The notes below the pieces were generated by a model. The model was not told the DNA's origin and ran no database searches. It saw only the letters and a program-made list of their open reading frames with translations. Below are positions 17,477 to 25,818 of a stretch of DNA of 64,000 bases, piece after piece; positions within the stretch are counted from its first letter, which is position 1; each line of letters opens with the position of its first letter. The position numbers and the translations under genes are program-made. The stretch comes from Peribacillus muralis (GTDB lineage: Bacteria > Bacillota > Bacilli > Bacillales > DSM-1321), in contig NZ_CP017080.1 in NCBI RefSeq assembly GCF_001645685.2, forward strand, positions 3,959,051-4,023,050, read 5' to 3'.

Positions 17477-19232
17477 ATGCTCCTTTTTCGTTGAGTGGTA
17501 TCGATATTCTCACTTGCGTTCCGTGCCCCGTTTCACTTTTTATCGAGAAATTTGCCTGACCTTTATAGATTCCTTCCAGCCGTTCACTGATATTATAAAG
17601 GGCCGTTCCTGTACCTTTAATCGAATCTACAGCACGCTTTCCTAATTCAACTAATTTCTCCCCTGCCATTCCTTTTCCGTTATCTTCCACAACAATGTGC
17701 ATCGCATCGTCTTTAACATATGCTTGGATAACGATTTCCCCTTTGTTTTTCATATGTGGAAAGGCATGGTGTATCGCATTTTCAACGAGCGGCTGCAGCG
17801 TGAATGGAGGTATCGGAACCTCTTTAAGACTTGGTTCAATGTTATGAACGATATGATATTTATCCGGAAATCGGGCTTGCTCCAGCGATAAATAAGCTTG
17901 GACATGCTCCAATTCCTTTTCAAGCGGCACCAATATTTGCCTGGCTCCTTGCAGGTTGCTGCGAAAGAAGGCACTCAGCTCCATTAACAGGCTTCTTGCC
18001 TTTTCCACATCCGTACGGCATAGAACGGAAATCGTATTGATTGCATTGAACAGGAAATGCGGATGGACTTGTGCCTGCAGGGCCTTGATTTCAGCATCTT
18101 TCAATAAATCGGTTTGCATTTCCGCCTTGGCTAGCTCCAGTTGGGTGGAGAAAAGCTTCGCCAGCCCTTCAGCCAGCTCCTGTTCCACTTGGCTTAATTT
18201 ATCAGGATGCTTGAAGTACATCTTCAACGTCCCGACCGTTTTCCGTTGGACTTGAAGGGGCAGCACGACCGCTGCTTGCAAAGGACATTGATCATGAAAG
18301 CAATAAATGTCCTTTCTTGTTTTGGCGACGATGATGTTGCCTTGTTCGAGGGCCTTTTTCGTTAAGCCCGTCGCGATGCCTTCCCTTGGAACATGATGAT
18401 CGGACGCTGCCCCCACATGAGCAAGTACGCTATGCTCATTCGTTATGGCCACCGCATCGGCTTCCGTCAGCCCAAGGATTATTTCGGCAATTTTCTTACA
18501 AGAGGCTTGATTCAGGCCCTGGCGGAAATAAGGCAAGGTTTGATCCGCAATCAGGAATGCCAAATTCGTCTGCACGGCCCGCGTCCGTGCCTCATCCCTC
18601 GTAATCGATTGAATGATGAGCATGAATAATAACGTGCCAAAGCCGTTGATGAAAATCATCGGGAGGCCGATTACCTGGACGAGCTCCCACGCCCGTTCAA
18701 ATGGCTTGGCCGTTGCCAGGATGATGACCATTTGGATCGCTTCCAGGGCCATGCAAATCGGGAGGGCAAACCAAGGCGTGATCAGCCCATGCTTTTGCCG
18801 CCTTTTTCCTAAAAACCCCGATAAGACGCCAGCCAAAATCGCCGCGACGGCACAAGCCCCTGCTGTAAAACCGCCGAGAGTGTAGCGATGCAGCCCTGCA
18901 ATCAAACCGACCCCCAAACCGACGAATGGCCCCCCAAGCAGGCCGCCGATGGCGACACCCATGATCCTTGTGTTGGCAATCGCATTATCGGGAGCGATTT
19001 CGGCATGCCAATTCCCTAGCGGCATCTCATGATTCCCGATTTCGATCCCGGTATAATTACTAATGATGCCGAATATTCCAAAAAGGATGATGAGCATGAT
19101 CTTCTTTGACATTTGATGCTCATGACCGATCATTTGCCGAAACGGCTTCATATAAGAAAGCAGGAACGCCGCAATCACGATGATCCCGACCTTTTCAAAC
19201 AGCGACGGTAATAAATGAACCAACTCATTCAC
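17439..19232 (-). CDS. LytS-type sensor histidine kinase
   Basis: 597 residues. N-terminal 5TM-5TMR_LYT membrane sensor (about 10-195), a GAF domain (about 215-345), then a His_kinase domain with the phospho-His in QVHPHFLFNAINTI (near 385) and an HATPase with ENAIHHAF and GTGTALYNISERL. This family senses pyruvate or related metabolites (BtsS, YpdA) or envelope state (LytS). The neighbourhood with cstA favours the metabolite role. Confidence 0.93.
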   Translation of the reverse strand: MNELVHLLPSLFEKVGIIVIAAFLLSYMKPFRQMIGHEHQMSKKIMLIILFGIFGIISNYTGIEIGNHEMPLGNWHAEIAPDNAIANTRIMGVAIGGLLGGPFVGLGVGLIAGLHRYTLGGFTAGACAVAAILAGVLSGFLGKRRQKHGLITPWFALPICMALEAIQMVIILATAKPFERAWELVQVIGLPMIFINGFGTLLFMLIIQSITRDEARTRAVQTNLAFLIADQTLPYFRQGLNQASCKKIAEIILGLTEADAVAITNEHSVLAHVGAASDHHVPREGIATGLTKKALEQGNIIVAKTRKDIYCFHDQCPLQAAVVLPLQVQRKTVGTLKMYFKHPDKLSQVEQELAEGLAKLFSTQLELAKAEMQTDLLKDAEIKALQAQVHPHFLFNAINTISVLCRTDVEKARSLLMELSAFFRSNLQGARQILVPLEKELEHVQAYLSLEQARFPDKYHIVHNIEPSLKEVPIPPFTLQPLVENAIHHAFPHMKNKGEIVIQAYVKDDAMHIVVEDNGKGMAGEKLVELGKRAVDSIKGTGTALYNISERLEGIYKGQANFSIKSETGHGTQVRISIPLNEKGAYVSDVESIYRRR

Positions 19233-19423
19233 CCCATTTATGAGTTTTCATTCATCTTACAACAGCTTTGAAATCTTTGTCGAATTTTGTTTTTACGTCC
19301 AGCGCAACAATCTTTGGGAGAGCGTACCATTTCTGGAACTTAACGGATCATTTCAGGAACCCATCAGATTGAAAAAAACACGTATAGTGGAGTCACCAAA
19401 GCTAGTTCTTAATAGGAGTAATC

Positions 19424-19582
19424 ATGAATAGTAGGGTCCTGACATTTTATGCGCTGGGGGGAATATCATTATTTGGTGCAGCATTATTTCCGATTGGATA
19501 CGTAGAATCTTTCAACCTATTCATTTCTTTGTTTGCAATGGGCATAGCCTTGATTTTGATCGCTCATTTCCATAAAGGATGA
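19424..19582 (+). CDS. small membrane protein, unrecognised
   Basis: 52 residues beginning MNSRVLTFYALGG, with two hydrophobic stretches (about 5-25 and 32-48) and tail HFHKG. AGGAGTAATC precedes the ATG. Faces away from lytS and stands upstream of another tiny ORF. No family recognised. Confidence 0.6.
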   Translation: MNSRVLTFYALGGISLFGAALFPIGYVESFNLFISLFAMGIALILIAHFHKG

Positions 19583-19592
19583 TTGATTATTA

Positions 19593-19733
19593 ATGAAAAA
19601 ATCAACCAAATATATGGCCCTATTTCTCTGGGTCATGTTTCTATATTTCTATGATATGGTTATGACGAAAGGTTTTTTTATTTTCATTGTAGGAATTCCA
19701 GTGCAAAAATTTAGAGTCATTCACGCGACATAG
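19593..19733 (+). CDS. small membrane protein, unrecognised
   Basis: 46 residues beginning MKKSTKYMALFLWVMF, with one or two hydrophobic segments and a short basic tail. It starts 10 bp after the previous stop, with a weak SD, so translational coupling is likely. A GGGCATG/CATGCCC hairpin follows. Confidence 0.45.
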   Translation: MKKSTKYMALFLWVMFLYFYDMVMTKGFFIFIVGIPVQKFRVIHAT

Positions 19734-19738
19734 GTAAA

Positions 19739-19767
19739 GGGCATGAATCCACACTGAACCCATGCCC
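19739..19767. terminator. hairpin between convergent genes
   Basis: GGGCATG (19739-19745) pairs with CATGCCC (19761-19767). The T-runs on both sides are weak. It sits between the end of the small plus-strand genes and the end of the mutS2-like gene. Confidence 0.5.
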
Positions 19768-19776
19768 GAACGTTGT

Positions 19777-21681
19777 TTATTCGTTTAGCTTCTTCCGCAT
19801 ATCCGCCGCGACATTCCTTAATGCCTTCTTCGATCCCCGCTCCAGGTCATGGTTCAGCTTCCTTTCTTCGTAGCTGACGAATAGGGAGTTCAGATCATAG
19901 CCTTCCGGATATAAGTCGATGGCTTTTATTTCAAGCTCCAGCCTATTGGCATGAACTTCCTTGAAGGAATCTTCGAAAAGGACGACGACATTATTAAAGG
20001 AATTCTTCTTTTTATAGACGATCGCATATCCGTCAAGTCCGCTTACCTTCACCTTGTCACCGACTGCAAATTCAGGCAAGGCTTTTTTTGGAGGAAGCTC
20101 TGCTTTCGTTTTTTTGATTTTCCCTTCCTGGACACGTTCCAAGTCATAGTCTTTATTGTTTATATAGTGTTTTGCCTTTTGCAACACCTGCTGGCGTACG
20201 TCCATTTTTTTCGCGATCCACAGGGCATTGCTTTCGCCGGATTGGCCGATCAGCAGCTTATACCTCGGCTCCAATGTTTCACTGTTAAATTGCATCGCCG
20301 CATTCATGAAGTCGCTGTGAATTTCGGAATAGCGTTTGATTTCACCGTAATGGGTCGTGGCAACGGTGATGCATCCCTTTTGATAAAATTCCTCCAGGAT
20401 CGCGATCGCTAAAGCGGCGCCTTCATTCGGTTCCGTTCCGCTGCCGATTTCATCGAACAGCAGCAGCGAGTTGTTGGTTACAGCGAGCAGGATTTCCGAA
20501 ATGTTTTTCATATGCGACGAAAACGTACTCAGCGCATTTTCCAGGCTTTGATTATCGCCAATGTCGACAAATACGTGATCGAAGACGGCCAGCTCCGTCC
20601 CCTCTTTGCCGGCAATATGAAGCCCAGACATCGCGGCCAGCGTAAGGATGCCGATCGTTTTCAGGACGACCGTCTTTCCTCCGGCGTTTGGTCCCGTGAT
20701 GATCAAGCTGCGATAATCCTGGCCGATTTCGAAATCCAATGGTACACTGTCTGCGGGCAAAAGCGGATGCTTGCAGCCGGCTAATCGGATATACCCATGA
20801 TCATTGATTTTCGGTTCGATTCCGTCCATGCTTTTACTGAATTTGGCTTTTGCGAAGATCATGTCATACTGGCTGATGAGTTCGACATTGATTTTGATCG
20901 GCTTTAGCTGTTCGAAAACCATGCCTGATAACGTCGCCAATAGCTGATACTCCTCCATCGCTTCCTCCGCTTTGAAGCTGGCCAGTTCTGCATTCAATTT
21001 CGTTACGGCGGCAGGCTCGATGAACACGGTGGCACCCTTTGCGGATACCTCCACGATCGTTCCGGCCACCTGGTTTTTATAAGAGGATTTGATTGGTATG
21101 GTATAGCGATCATCTTTTTTGCTGATGAAGAATTCCTGAATGAACGCTTTATTGGTACCGCTCTTCAAGAACTTATTCAAACGCTCCTCGATTTTACCTT
21201 CCGTTTTGCCGATTTGGTTCCGAATCCGCTTCAACTCCCTGCTGGCTTCCGAAGCAACGGCATTTCCTTTTATTGTGAATTGGATTTCCTCCTCCAAGGT
21301 CCTGAGTTCTGTCATCGAATGCGCGTAAGAGTGCAATGTTGGAGCAAAAAACGCTTTATCGGTCATGAATGTCTTGATATTCCGGCAGCCCCTTAAGAAG
21401 TCGGCGATCGCCACAAGCTCACTTGGCTCCAAGATCATTCCCTTTTCGAGCTTTTCGATATGGAAGCCAATATGGGAGATGCCCTTCAAGGGAATATGGC
21501 TTTCCGCATTCAATAAATCCCTTGCTTCCGTCGTCTCGTTCAAACGGTTCTTGACCACATTCAATATGCCGCTTGGCTGCAGCCGATCCAATAATTCCTT
21601 CCCTAAGCCGCTTACACAATGGCTTTTCACCATGTCCTTCAGTTGGATATATTGTAGTTTTTCATAAGTCATCGTATTCAT
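19777..21681 (-). CDS. MutS2-family ATPase lacking the Smr domain
   Basis: 634 residues. It has the MutS2-type core and clamp helices (1-300), the Walker A ITGPNAGGKT near residue 330, Walker B LLLFDEIGSGTEP near 410, and a KOW-like module around FAVGDKVKVSGLDGYA (about 545-590). The chain ends there, whereas standard MutS2 (~785 residues) continues into an Smr nuclease domain. MutS2 binds collided ribosomes and DNA junctions. This paralogue keeps the ATPase and the ribosome-associated KOW part only. GGAGGATCATGCT precedes the ATG. A ~410-nt leader with uORF and two terminators lies upstream. Confidence 0.9.
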   Translation of the reverse strand: MNTMTYEKLQYIQLKDMVKSHCVSGLGKELLDRLQPSGILNVVKNRLNETTEARDLLNAESHIPLKGISHIGFHIEKLEKGMILEPSELVAIADFLRGCRNIKTFMTDKAFFAPTLHSYAHSMTELRTLEEEIQFTIKGNAVASEASRELKRIRNQIGKTEGKIEERLNKFLKSGTNKAFIQEFFISKKDDRYTIPIKSSYKNQVAGTIVEVSAKGATVFIEPAAVTKLNAELASFKAEEAMEEYQLLATLSGMVFEQLKPIKINVELISQYDMIFAKAKFSKSMDGIEPKINDHGYIRLAGCKHPLLPADSVPLDFEIGQDYRSLIITGPNAGGKTVVLKTIGILTLAAMSGLHIAGKEGTELAVFDHVFVDIGDNQSLENALSTFSSHMKNISEILLAVTNNSLLLFDEIGSGTEPNEGAALAIAILEEFYQKGCITVATTHYGEIKRYSEIHSDFMNAAMQFNSETLEPRYKLLIGQSGESNALWIAKKMDVRQQVLQKAKHYINNKDYDLERVQEGKIKKTKAELPPKKALPEFAVGDKVKVSGLDGYAIVYKKKNSFNNVVVLFEDSFKEVHANRLELEIKAIDLYPEGYDLNSLFVSYEERKLNHDLERGSKKALRNVAADMRKKLNE

Positions 21682-21728
21682 AGCATGATCCTCCTTGAAT
21701 GAGTGTGTGTGATTCTCTCCTTAAATCC

Positions 21729-21801
21729 AAAAAAATGCCCGCAAAAGTCCCCCTACCTTTACAAATGAACAAGCCATTTGAGTAGAAAGCTCCTGCGGGC
21801 A
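21729..21801 (-). terminator. distal intrinsic terminator inside the leader
   Basis: TGCCCGCA (21801-21794) pairs with TGCGGGCA (21743-21736), followed by seven T (21735-21729). The large loop holds a smaller CAAATG/CATTTG hairpin. It lies only ~50 nt before the mutS2-like start codon, so it must be bypassed for expression. Confidence 0.8.
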
Positions 21802-21864
21802 CGGCCTTATAAAGACCTAAAATCGAAAACAAAATAGGCAGGTCAAAGAAACCTGATAGACAAC

Positions 21865-21896
21865 AAAAAAGCATGATAGGACAAACCCCACCATAC
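21865..21896 (-). terminator. proximal intrinsic terminator inside the leader
   Basis: GTATGGTGGGG (21896-21886) pairs with TCCTATCATGC (21881-21871) using G-U wobbles, loop of four, then six T. It is the first of two stop points in the leader. Confidence 0.72.
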
Positions 21897-22042
21897 TTTT
21901 TCGCCGTAACACCTACATGTTACACGAATTATGGAAAAGGAAGCAGTCTTAAGGTAGGTATCCACAATGCAGGAATGCACCGTGAAAAAAGGCAAACTTA
22001 ATCCACTGACTGATCAGTGACTAAATACCTTATTCAACTAAA

Positions 22043-22066
22043 TTAGTTGATACCTACTCCCGACAT
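22043..22066 (-). CDS. leader peptide uORF of seven codons
   Basis: ATG at 22066 encodes MSGVGIN and then TAA. AAAAGGTG lies 9 nt upstream. Codons 4-6 (GTA GGT ATC) are exactly the 5' strand of helix P1, so a ribosome on this uORF would prevent P1 from forming. This is the layout of ribosome-stalling attenuators of antibiotic-response genes. Assigned from layout only. Confidence 0.6.
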   Translation of the reverse strand: MSGVGIN

Positions 22067-22098
22067 AAAACACCACACCTTTTCTTAGAATTGGAATT

Positions 22099-22127
22099 AA
22101 TATACCATATGAGCAAGAAAGAGTCAA
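22099..22127 (-). promoter_or_regulatory. promoter of the mutS2-like leader
   Basis: TTGACT (22127-22122), 17-bp spacer, TATATT (22104-22099) on the minus strand. Predicted start near 22092, about 26 nt before the uORF ATG. Confidence 0.68.
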
Positions 22128-22278
22128 TTCGTTTTTTCCGTTTTCTACTCGCAGCCAAGCCCTTTTTCTTGCCGGGATTTTGCTTTACCAATAAAGGAAT
22201 TAAAACTCTTTTACCTTTGTTCACCTTATTGTGTTAAATGATGGTTCATTAAGGAGTTACTATCTTCTCATTTAACTT

Positions 22279-24357
22279 CTAATACGTTTCACTTAGATGA
22301 TAGGCTAGGAGCAGCTTAAGCCAAACATTAGAATCGTTTAGATCAACTGCAAGAGCGTCCTCGATTTTTCTTATTCGATGATAGAGTGTATTTTGGTGAA
22401 TATGAAGACGTTCTGCCGTATCGGATATAGATCGATTAGCAGCAATGTATGATTTCAGTGTCAATTCCAGATCACTCGACTTAGCCTTGGGAGATTGGAG
22501 CGGTGCAAACACCTCTTGAATGAACTGTTCGATATCCTCGGTCTGTTGATTTAGAAATAATCGGTTAATGCCAATACTTTGATAACTGATTACGCCAGGA
22601 GTACCGCGACTTAAGAGATAAGCTAACGACTTATTCGCTTCTTCAGAGCTTCTGGCAACATGCTCTAAACCTGTGTAAGGTCTGCCTATACCTCCCCTAA
22701 GGATTGGGACATCCTTATTTGTCCATAACGTTACCACTTTGTTCAATTTTTCGATCAACACTTCCTGTAGGGACTCGGTACTAGCGTTCATGATGATCGT
22801 CACTTTGTCATGAAAACCGAATAAAAGGTAATCTAAAGACCCCAGCTCTTTATGCAGAGCGGCAATGAGCATTCTCTGGTGTGTTTCCCTTTTCTTGTGG
22901 ACTTGTGCCTTCCCACTAAGTTGCAATACTGTAACGAAGAGTGGGATGTCTGGAGAAAGACCAAAATCCCGTGATTTAGAAGCAAGCTGATTGGGCTCCC
23001 TATATTGGAGAAGTTCATTAAAAAATTCATAGCATTGTTTATAGTACATATCCGTCATTGAATAGGTATTGACCATTTTTAATGCAACTAAAGCACTGCC
23101 CTGCTCCAACACTACAGTATCAAGGGGGAGGAGCGATCGGTGAAGCTCGACGACAAAGTAACCGATTGGAACTCCATCATTCACAATCGGATACAAATGA
23201 ATGGATGTTTCGTTAGTAGTAACTGTCAATGCTTCCACACATTCTTCCCATTTTTTCAGAAAATCCGTATCCATTAGCTTCCTTGAAAGAGGCGTGTAAT
23301 GGGGATACCACTCATTTTTAGTCAGATCAAACAGAGAAACAGGAAGGTTTGTCATCTGTTCAACGGTTTTAGCAACCATTATCAAATCAGAATCCTTAAA
23401 AGAGAGTCTAGTAAAAACATCATGAATATGGTTCCGTTTAACCAAATAATCGTTTGTTTCCCTTAAATCCGAGAAAAGTCTCGCATTGGTAATGGCAATC
23501 GCTGCCTGATCGGCAAAACCCTGCAACCTTCTTAAATCATCGGTAGTCAGCTTTTGCTTTTTATTATTCTGGTGGACAATCATCACGCCAAGCTTAGCTT
23601 TGTTCATCCTGACAGGAACAGCCATCACCATTAGGTTGGGATTTTCCTCTGTATGTTCCATTGAAACCATTAAACTTTTCATGTTGTTAGCCTGAATATT
23701 AGATATAGCTGCAAATGCTTGTTCCCTATTGTAGATACGGCCGATCCCGCCTTGGAATACCTTCCCTCCAACACCTTCCCCTATATTGGTCTTGAAGTCA
23801 TAGATGGAAGCTCCCATTCCAATGCTTGCTTTAGGGACAAGCTTTTGTGTTTCAGCGTCATAAAGCATTAAAAATCCACTGTCTACGGCTGGAATGGCAA
23901 TCAATGCATTTTCCATGATGTTGTGTAACAGTTCATTCAACTCAAGCATGGATGTCAGTGAATGCAAGCCTTCGAGCCATGCATCGTTCTCTTGCCAATG
24001 CCGCTTGATTGTTTGTTCAAGCAGCATATAACGGACTTGTAACACAAAATGCTCGGACTCCAATTCAGTTAACGTCCTACCAGAATGAATACACGCACGA
24101 ACTGAAGTTGGATCAGGAGCTTCCGTTACAAACAAAAATAGTTGGTTACCGGTATGAGCATGGTAGCAAGTAACATAATCATTACTTTCTATGCATGATG
24201 AATTCGGCCATGCATCTTCATTTGAAAAAGGGTTTTTATCATTATCGGTTAGGGGCTCCCCACACAGGTGGACCCAATCCTCCGTGGAATCCAAGATCCA
24301 AACATGGTATGTTAAGGTGCCATCAGATCGGCACATTAAACTTCCTCGTTGTTCCAT
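22279..24357 (-). CDS. GAF-domain regulator with PucR-type C-terminal HTH
   Basis: 692 residues. Unrecognised N-terminus (1-110), GAF domain (about 130-300, with IGEGVGGKVFQGG and FADQAAIAITNARL), a second sensory region, a degenerate GGDEF-like CdaR segment (about 490-590, RGGIGRPYTGLEHVARSSEEANKS), and the PucR C-terminal helix-turn-helix AANRSISDTAERLHIHQNTLYHRIRKIEDAL (about 630-665). GGGGGAACGCT precedes the ATG. Divergent from the MFS/M20 pair, which it probably activates. Three ATTGT/ACAAT palindromes fill the divergent promoter region. Confidence 0.88.
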   Translation of the reverse strand: MEQRGSLMCRSDGTLTYHVWILDSTEDWVHLCGEPLTDNDKNPFSNEDAWPNSSCIESNDYVTCYHAHTGNQLFLFVTEAPDPTSVRACIHSGRTLTELESEHFVLQVRYMLLEQTIKRHWQENDAWLEGLHSLTSMLELNELLHNIMENALIAIPAVDSGFLMLYDAETQKLVPKASIGMGASIYDFKTNIGEGVGGKVFQGGIGRIYNREQAFAAISNIQANNMKSLMVSMEHTEENPNLMVMAVPVRMNKAKLGVMIVHQNNKKQKLTTDDLRRLQGFADQAAIAITNARLFSDLRETNDYLVKRNHIHDVFTRLSFKDSDLIMVAKTVEQMTNLPVSLFDLTKNEWYPHYTPLSRKLMDTDFLKKWEECVEALTVTTNETSIHLYPIVNDGVPIGYFVVELHRSLLPLDTVVLEQGSALVALKMVNTYSMTDMYYKQCYEFFNELLQYREPNQLASKSRDFGLSPDIPLFVTVLQLSGKAQVHKKRETHQRMLIAALHKELGSLDYLLFGFHDKVTIIMNASTESLQEVLIEKLNKVVTLWTNKDVPILRGGIGRPYTGLEHVARSSEEANKSLAYLLSRGTPGVISYQSIGINRLFLNQQTEDIEQFIQEVFAPLQSPKAKSSDLELTLKSYIAANRSISDTAERLHIHQNTLYHRIRKIEDALAVDLNDSNVWLKLLLAYHLSETY

Positions 24358-24390
24358 AGCGTTCCCCCTTACCCCACTCTTTTGTTATTA

Positions 24391-24471
24391 ATTGTACAAT
24401 TCTCCATACATTATCTTACACATTGTAGAGATTTACAATTGAATTCTGAATACATTGTTTATTCTGACAAT
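24391..24471. promoter_or_regulatory. three ATTGT-N-ACAAT inverted repeats in the divergent promoter
   Basis: ATTGTACAAT (24391-24400) and two 18-bp inverted repeats, ATTGTA-N6-TACAAT (24422-24439) and ATTGT-N8-ACAAT (24454-24471). The last two start 32 bp apart (three helical turns). They sit between the regulator and the transporter operon, a natural operator position. Confidence 0.55.
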
Positions 24472-24532
24472 GACAACCATCAGTCAGTTTTATTAATATT
24501 TAACTTGTAATCATTAAAAAGGGAGGTTTTAT

Positions 24533-25771
24533 ATGGGGGCCAATCTCAATTCTTCAAAAAACAAAATGATTTTATTAGTTCTCTATTTCGGCTGGATTGT
24601 ATCGTATATTGACAGAACTGTTGTAAGTCTTTCCATATTAAAAATCGGAGAAGATTTATCACTTGATGCGTCAAAATTGGGGATTGTATTAAGTGCCTTC
24701 TTCATGGGCTATGCGATCATGCAAATTCCAGGCGGCTGGCTCGCAGACCGTTTTGGATCAAGAAAGGTCATCGTTATAGCTGTTTTGTTCTGGTCCGCAT
24801 TTACTGCCTTGACTGGACTTGCCTGGTCCCTCACTTCGCTACTTCTCATTCGTTTTCTGTTCGGGATCGGGGAAGGAGGATATCCTTCAGCAAGTACTAA
24901 AGCCATATCCGATTATTTTCCGGCTGATAAAAGGACGAAAGCCCAATCCACAATGATGTCCTCAAATGCACTTGGCGGGGCTCTTGCACCGATTATCTGT
25001 GCTCCTCTACTTGTATGGCTAGGGTGGCGTCATGTATTTTGGGTGATCTCCCTATTAGGTATAATCTTTGTAATCTGGTTCCTCCTATCCACAAGACAAG
25101 CAGGTGGATACTCCAATTCCTTGGATAAAGCACATAAGCCTAAGCGGGAAGAGTATAAGCAGCTACTTTTAAATACTTACTTATGGAAGGTTCTTCTAGT
25201 TTTCTTTTTTATTAATATAACAAGCTGGGGTCTCTCTTCATGGATGCCTTCATACTTGATGCAGGTTCTTGGAATCAATCTTAAATCAATTGGAATAATC
25301 AGTGCCATCCCCGCCTTGTTCTTGGCAGCAGGCATGATCATTAGCGGTCGAATCATTAATAAGATTGGATCTAATGCAAAGTATGGAGTCATCACGGGAA
25401 TCTTCATTATGGGTATCTCACTTTATCTGATGACGCTTTCCACCAGCATTACCCAAGTGATTATATACCAGTGCATGGCTTTTACCTTTATGGCATTTGT
25501 CATGAGCTTTATCTTCACGTTGCCCCACCGGGTTATGGAACAGAAGGTAGTGGGTACCGCATTCGGTATATTAAATTTCGGAGGTCAAGCTGCAGGAATT
25601 TTTTCCCCGATGATCATGGGTGCTCTTATCTCTTCGTCAGGGGGATCTTACAAAAGTGCGTTCTTATTCTTAACTGCATGCTGCTTAATCGCTGGTGTCA
25701 TTGCCTGTTTTTTACCATCAGCTAAAAGAAATCAAGAGGTTACGGATGCAACTGTAAAAACAGTTGGTTGA
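24533..25771 (+). CDS. MFS transporter, anion:cation symporter (ACS) type
   Basis: 412 residues, 12 membrane segments. N-terminal YFGWIVSYIDRTVVSLSI and motif A GGWLADRFGSRK are typical of the ACS/hexuronate-like family, with RFLFGIGEGGYPSAS in segment 4. Imports an organic anion. AAAGGGAGG lies before the ATG. The M20 amidohydrolase starts about 50 bp downstream, so the pair likely imports and hydrolyses an N-acyl amino acid or aminobenzoyl-type conjugate (inference). Confidence 0.9.
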   Translation: MGANLNSSKNKMILLVLYFGWIVSYIDRTVVSLSILKIGEDLSLDASKLGIVLSAFFMGYAIMQIPGGWLADRFGSRKVIVIAVLFWSAFTALTGLAWSLTSLLLIRFLFGIGEGGYPSASTKAISDYFPADKRTKAQSTMMSSNALGGALAPIICAPLLVWLGWRHVFWVISLLGIIFVIWFLLSTRQAGGYSNSLDKAHKPKREEYKQLLLNTYLWKVLLVFFFINITSWGLSSWMPSYLMQVLGINLKSIGIISAIPALFLAAGMIISGRIINKIGSNAKYGVITGIFIMGISLYLMTLSTSITQVIIYQCMAFTFMAFVMSFIFTLPHRVMEQKVVGTAFGILNFGGQAAGIFSPMIMGALISSSGGSYKSAFLFLTACCLIAGVIACFLPSAKRNQEVTDATVKTVG

Positions 25772-25818
25772 AGGACCTTTTGCCGTTAATCACAATACAA
25801 ACGAGAGGTGTGATAAGA

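Larger units (their letters stand above)
21682..22092 (-). ncRNA. structured 5' leader (candidate attenuator) of the mutS2-like gene
   Basis: Promoter-proximal leader with several helices. Helix P1 pairs GTAGGTATC (22057-22049) with GATACCTAC (21962-21954). It encloses hairpins CAACTAA/TTAGTTG and CACTGA/TCAGTG and a TGCA hairpin. An alternative helix, TAAGGTA (22032-22026) with TACCTTA (21956-21950), would compete with P1. Two terminator-like hairpins with T-runs follow, then the mutS2 SD. No known riboswitch core (purine, SAM, T-box, preQ1) was recognised. Confidence 0.7.

Noticed and set aside
21682..22092. T-box or SAM riboswitch in the mutS2-like leader
   Set aside because: No T-box GGTGGTACCGCG-like segment and no SAM-I core; the uORF overlapping P1 suggests ribosome-based control instead.
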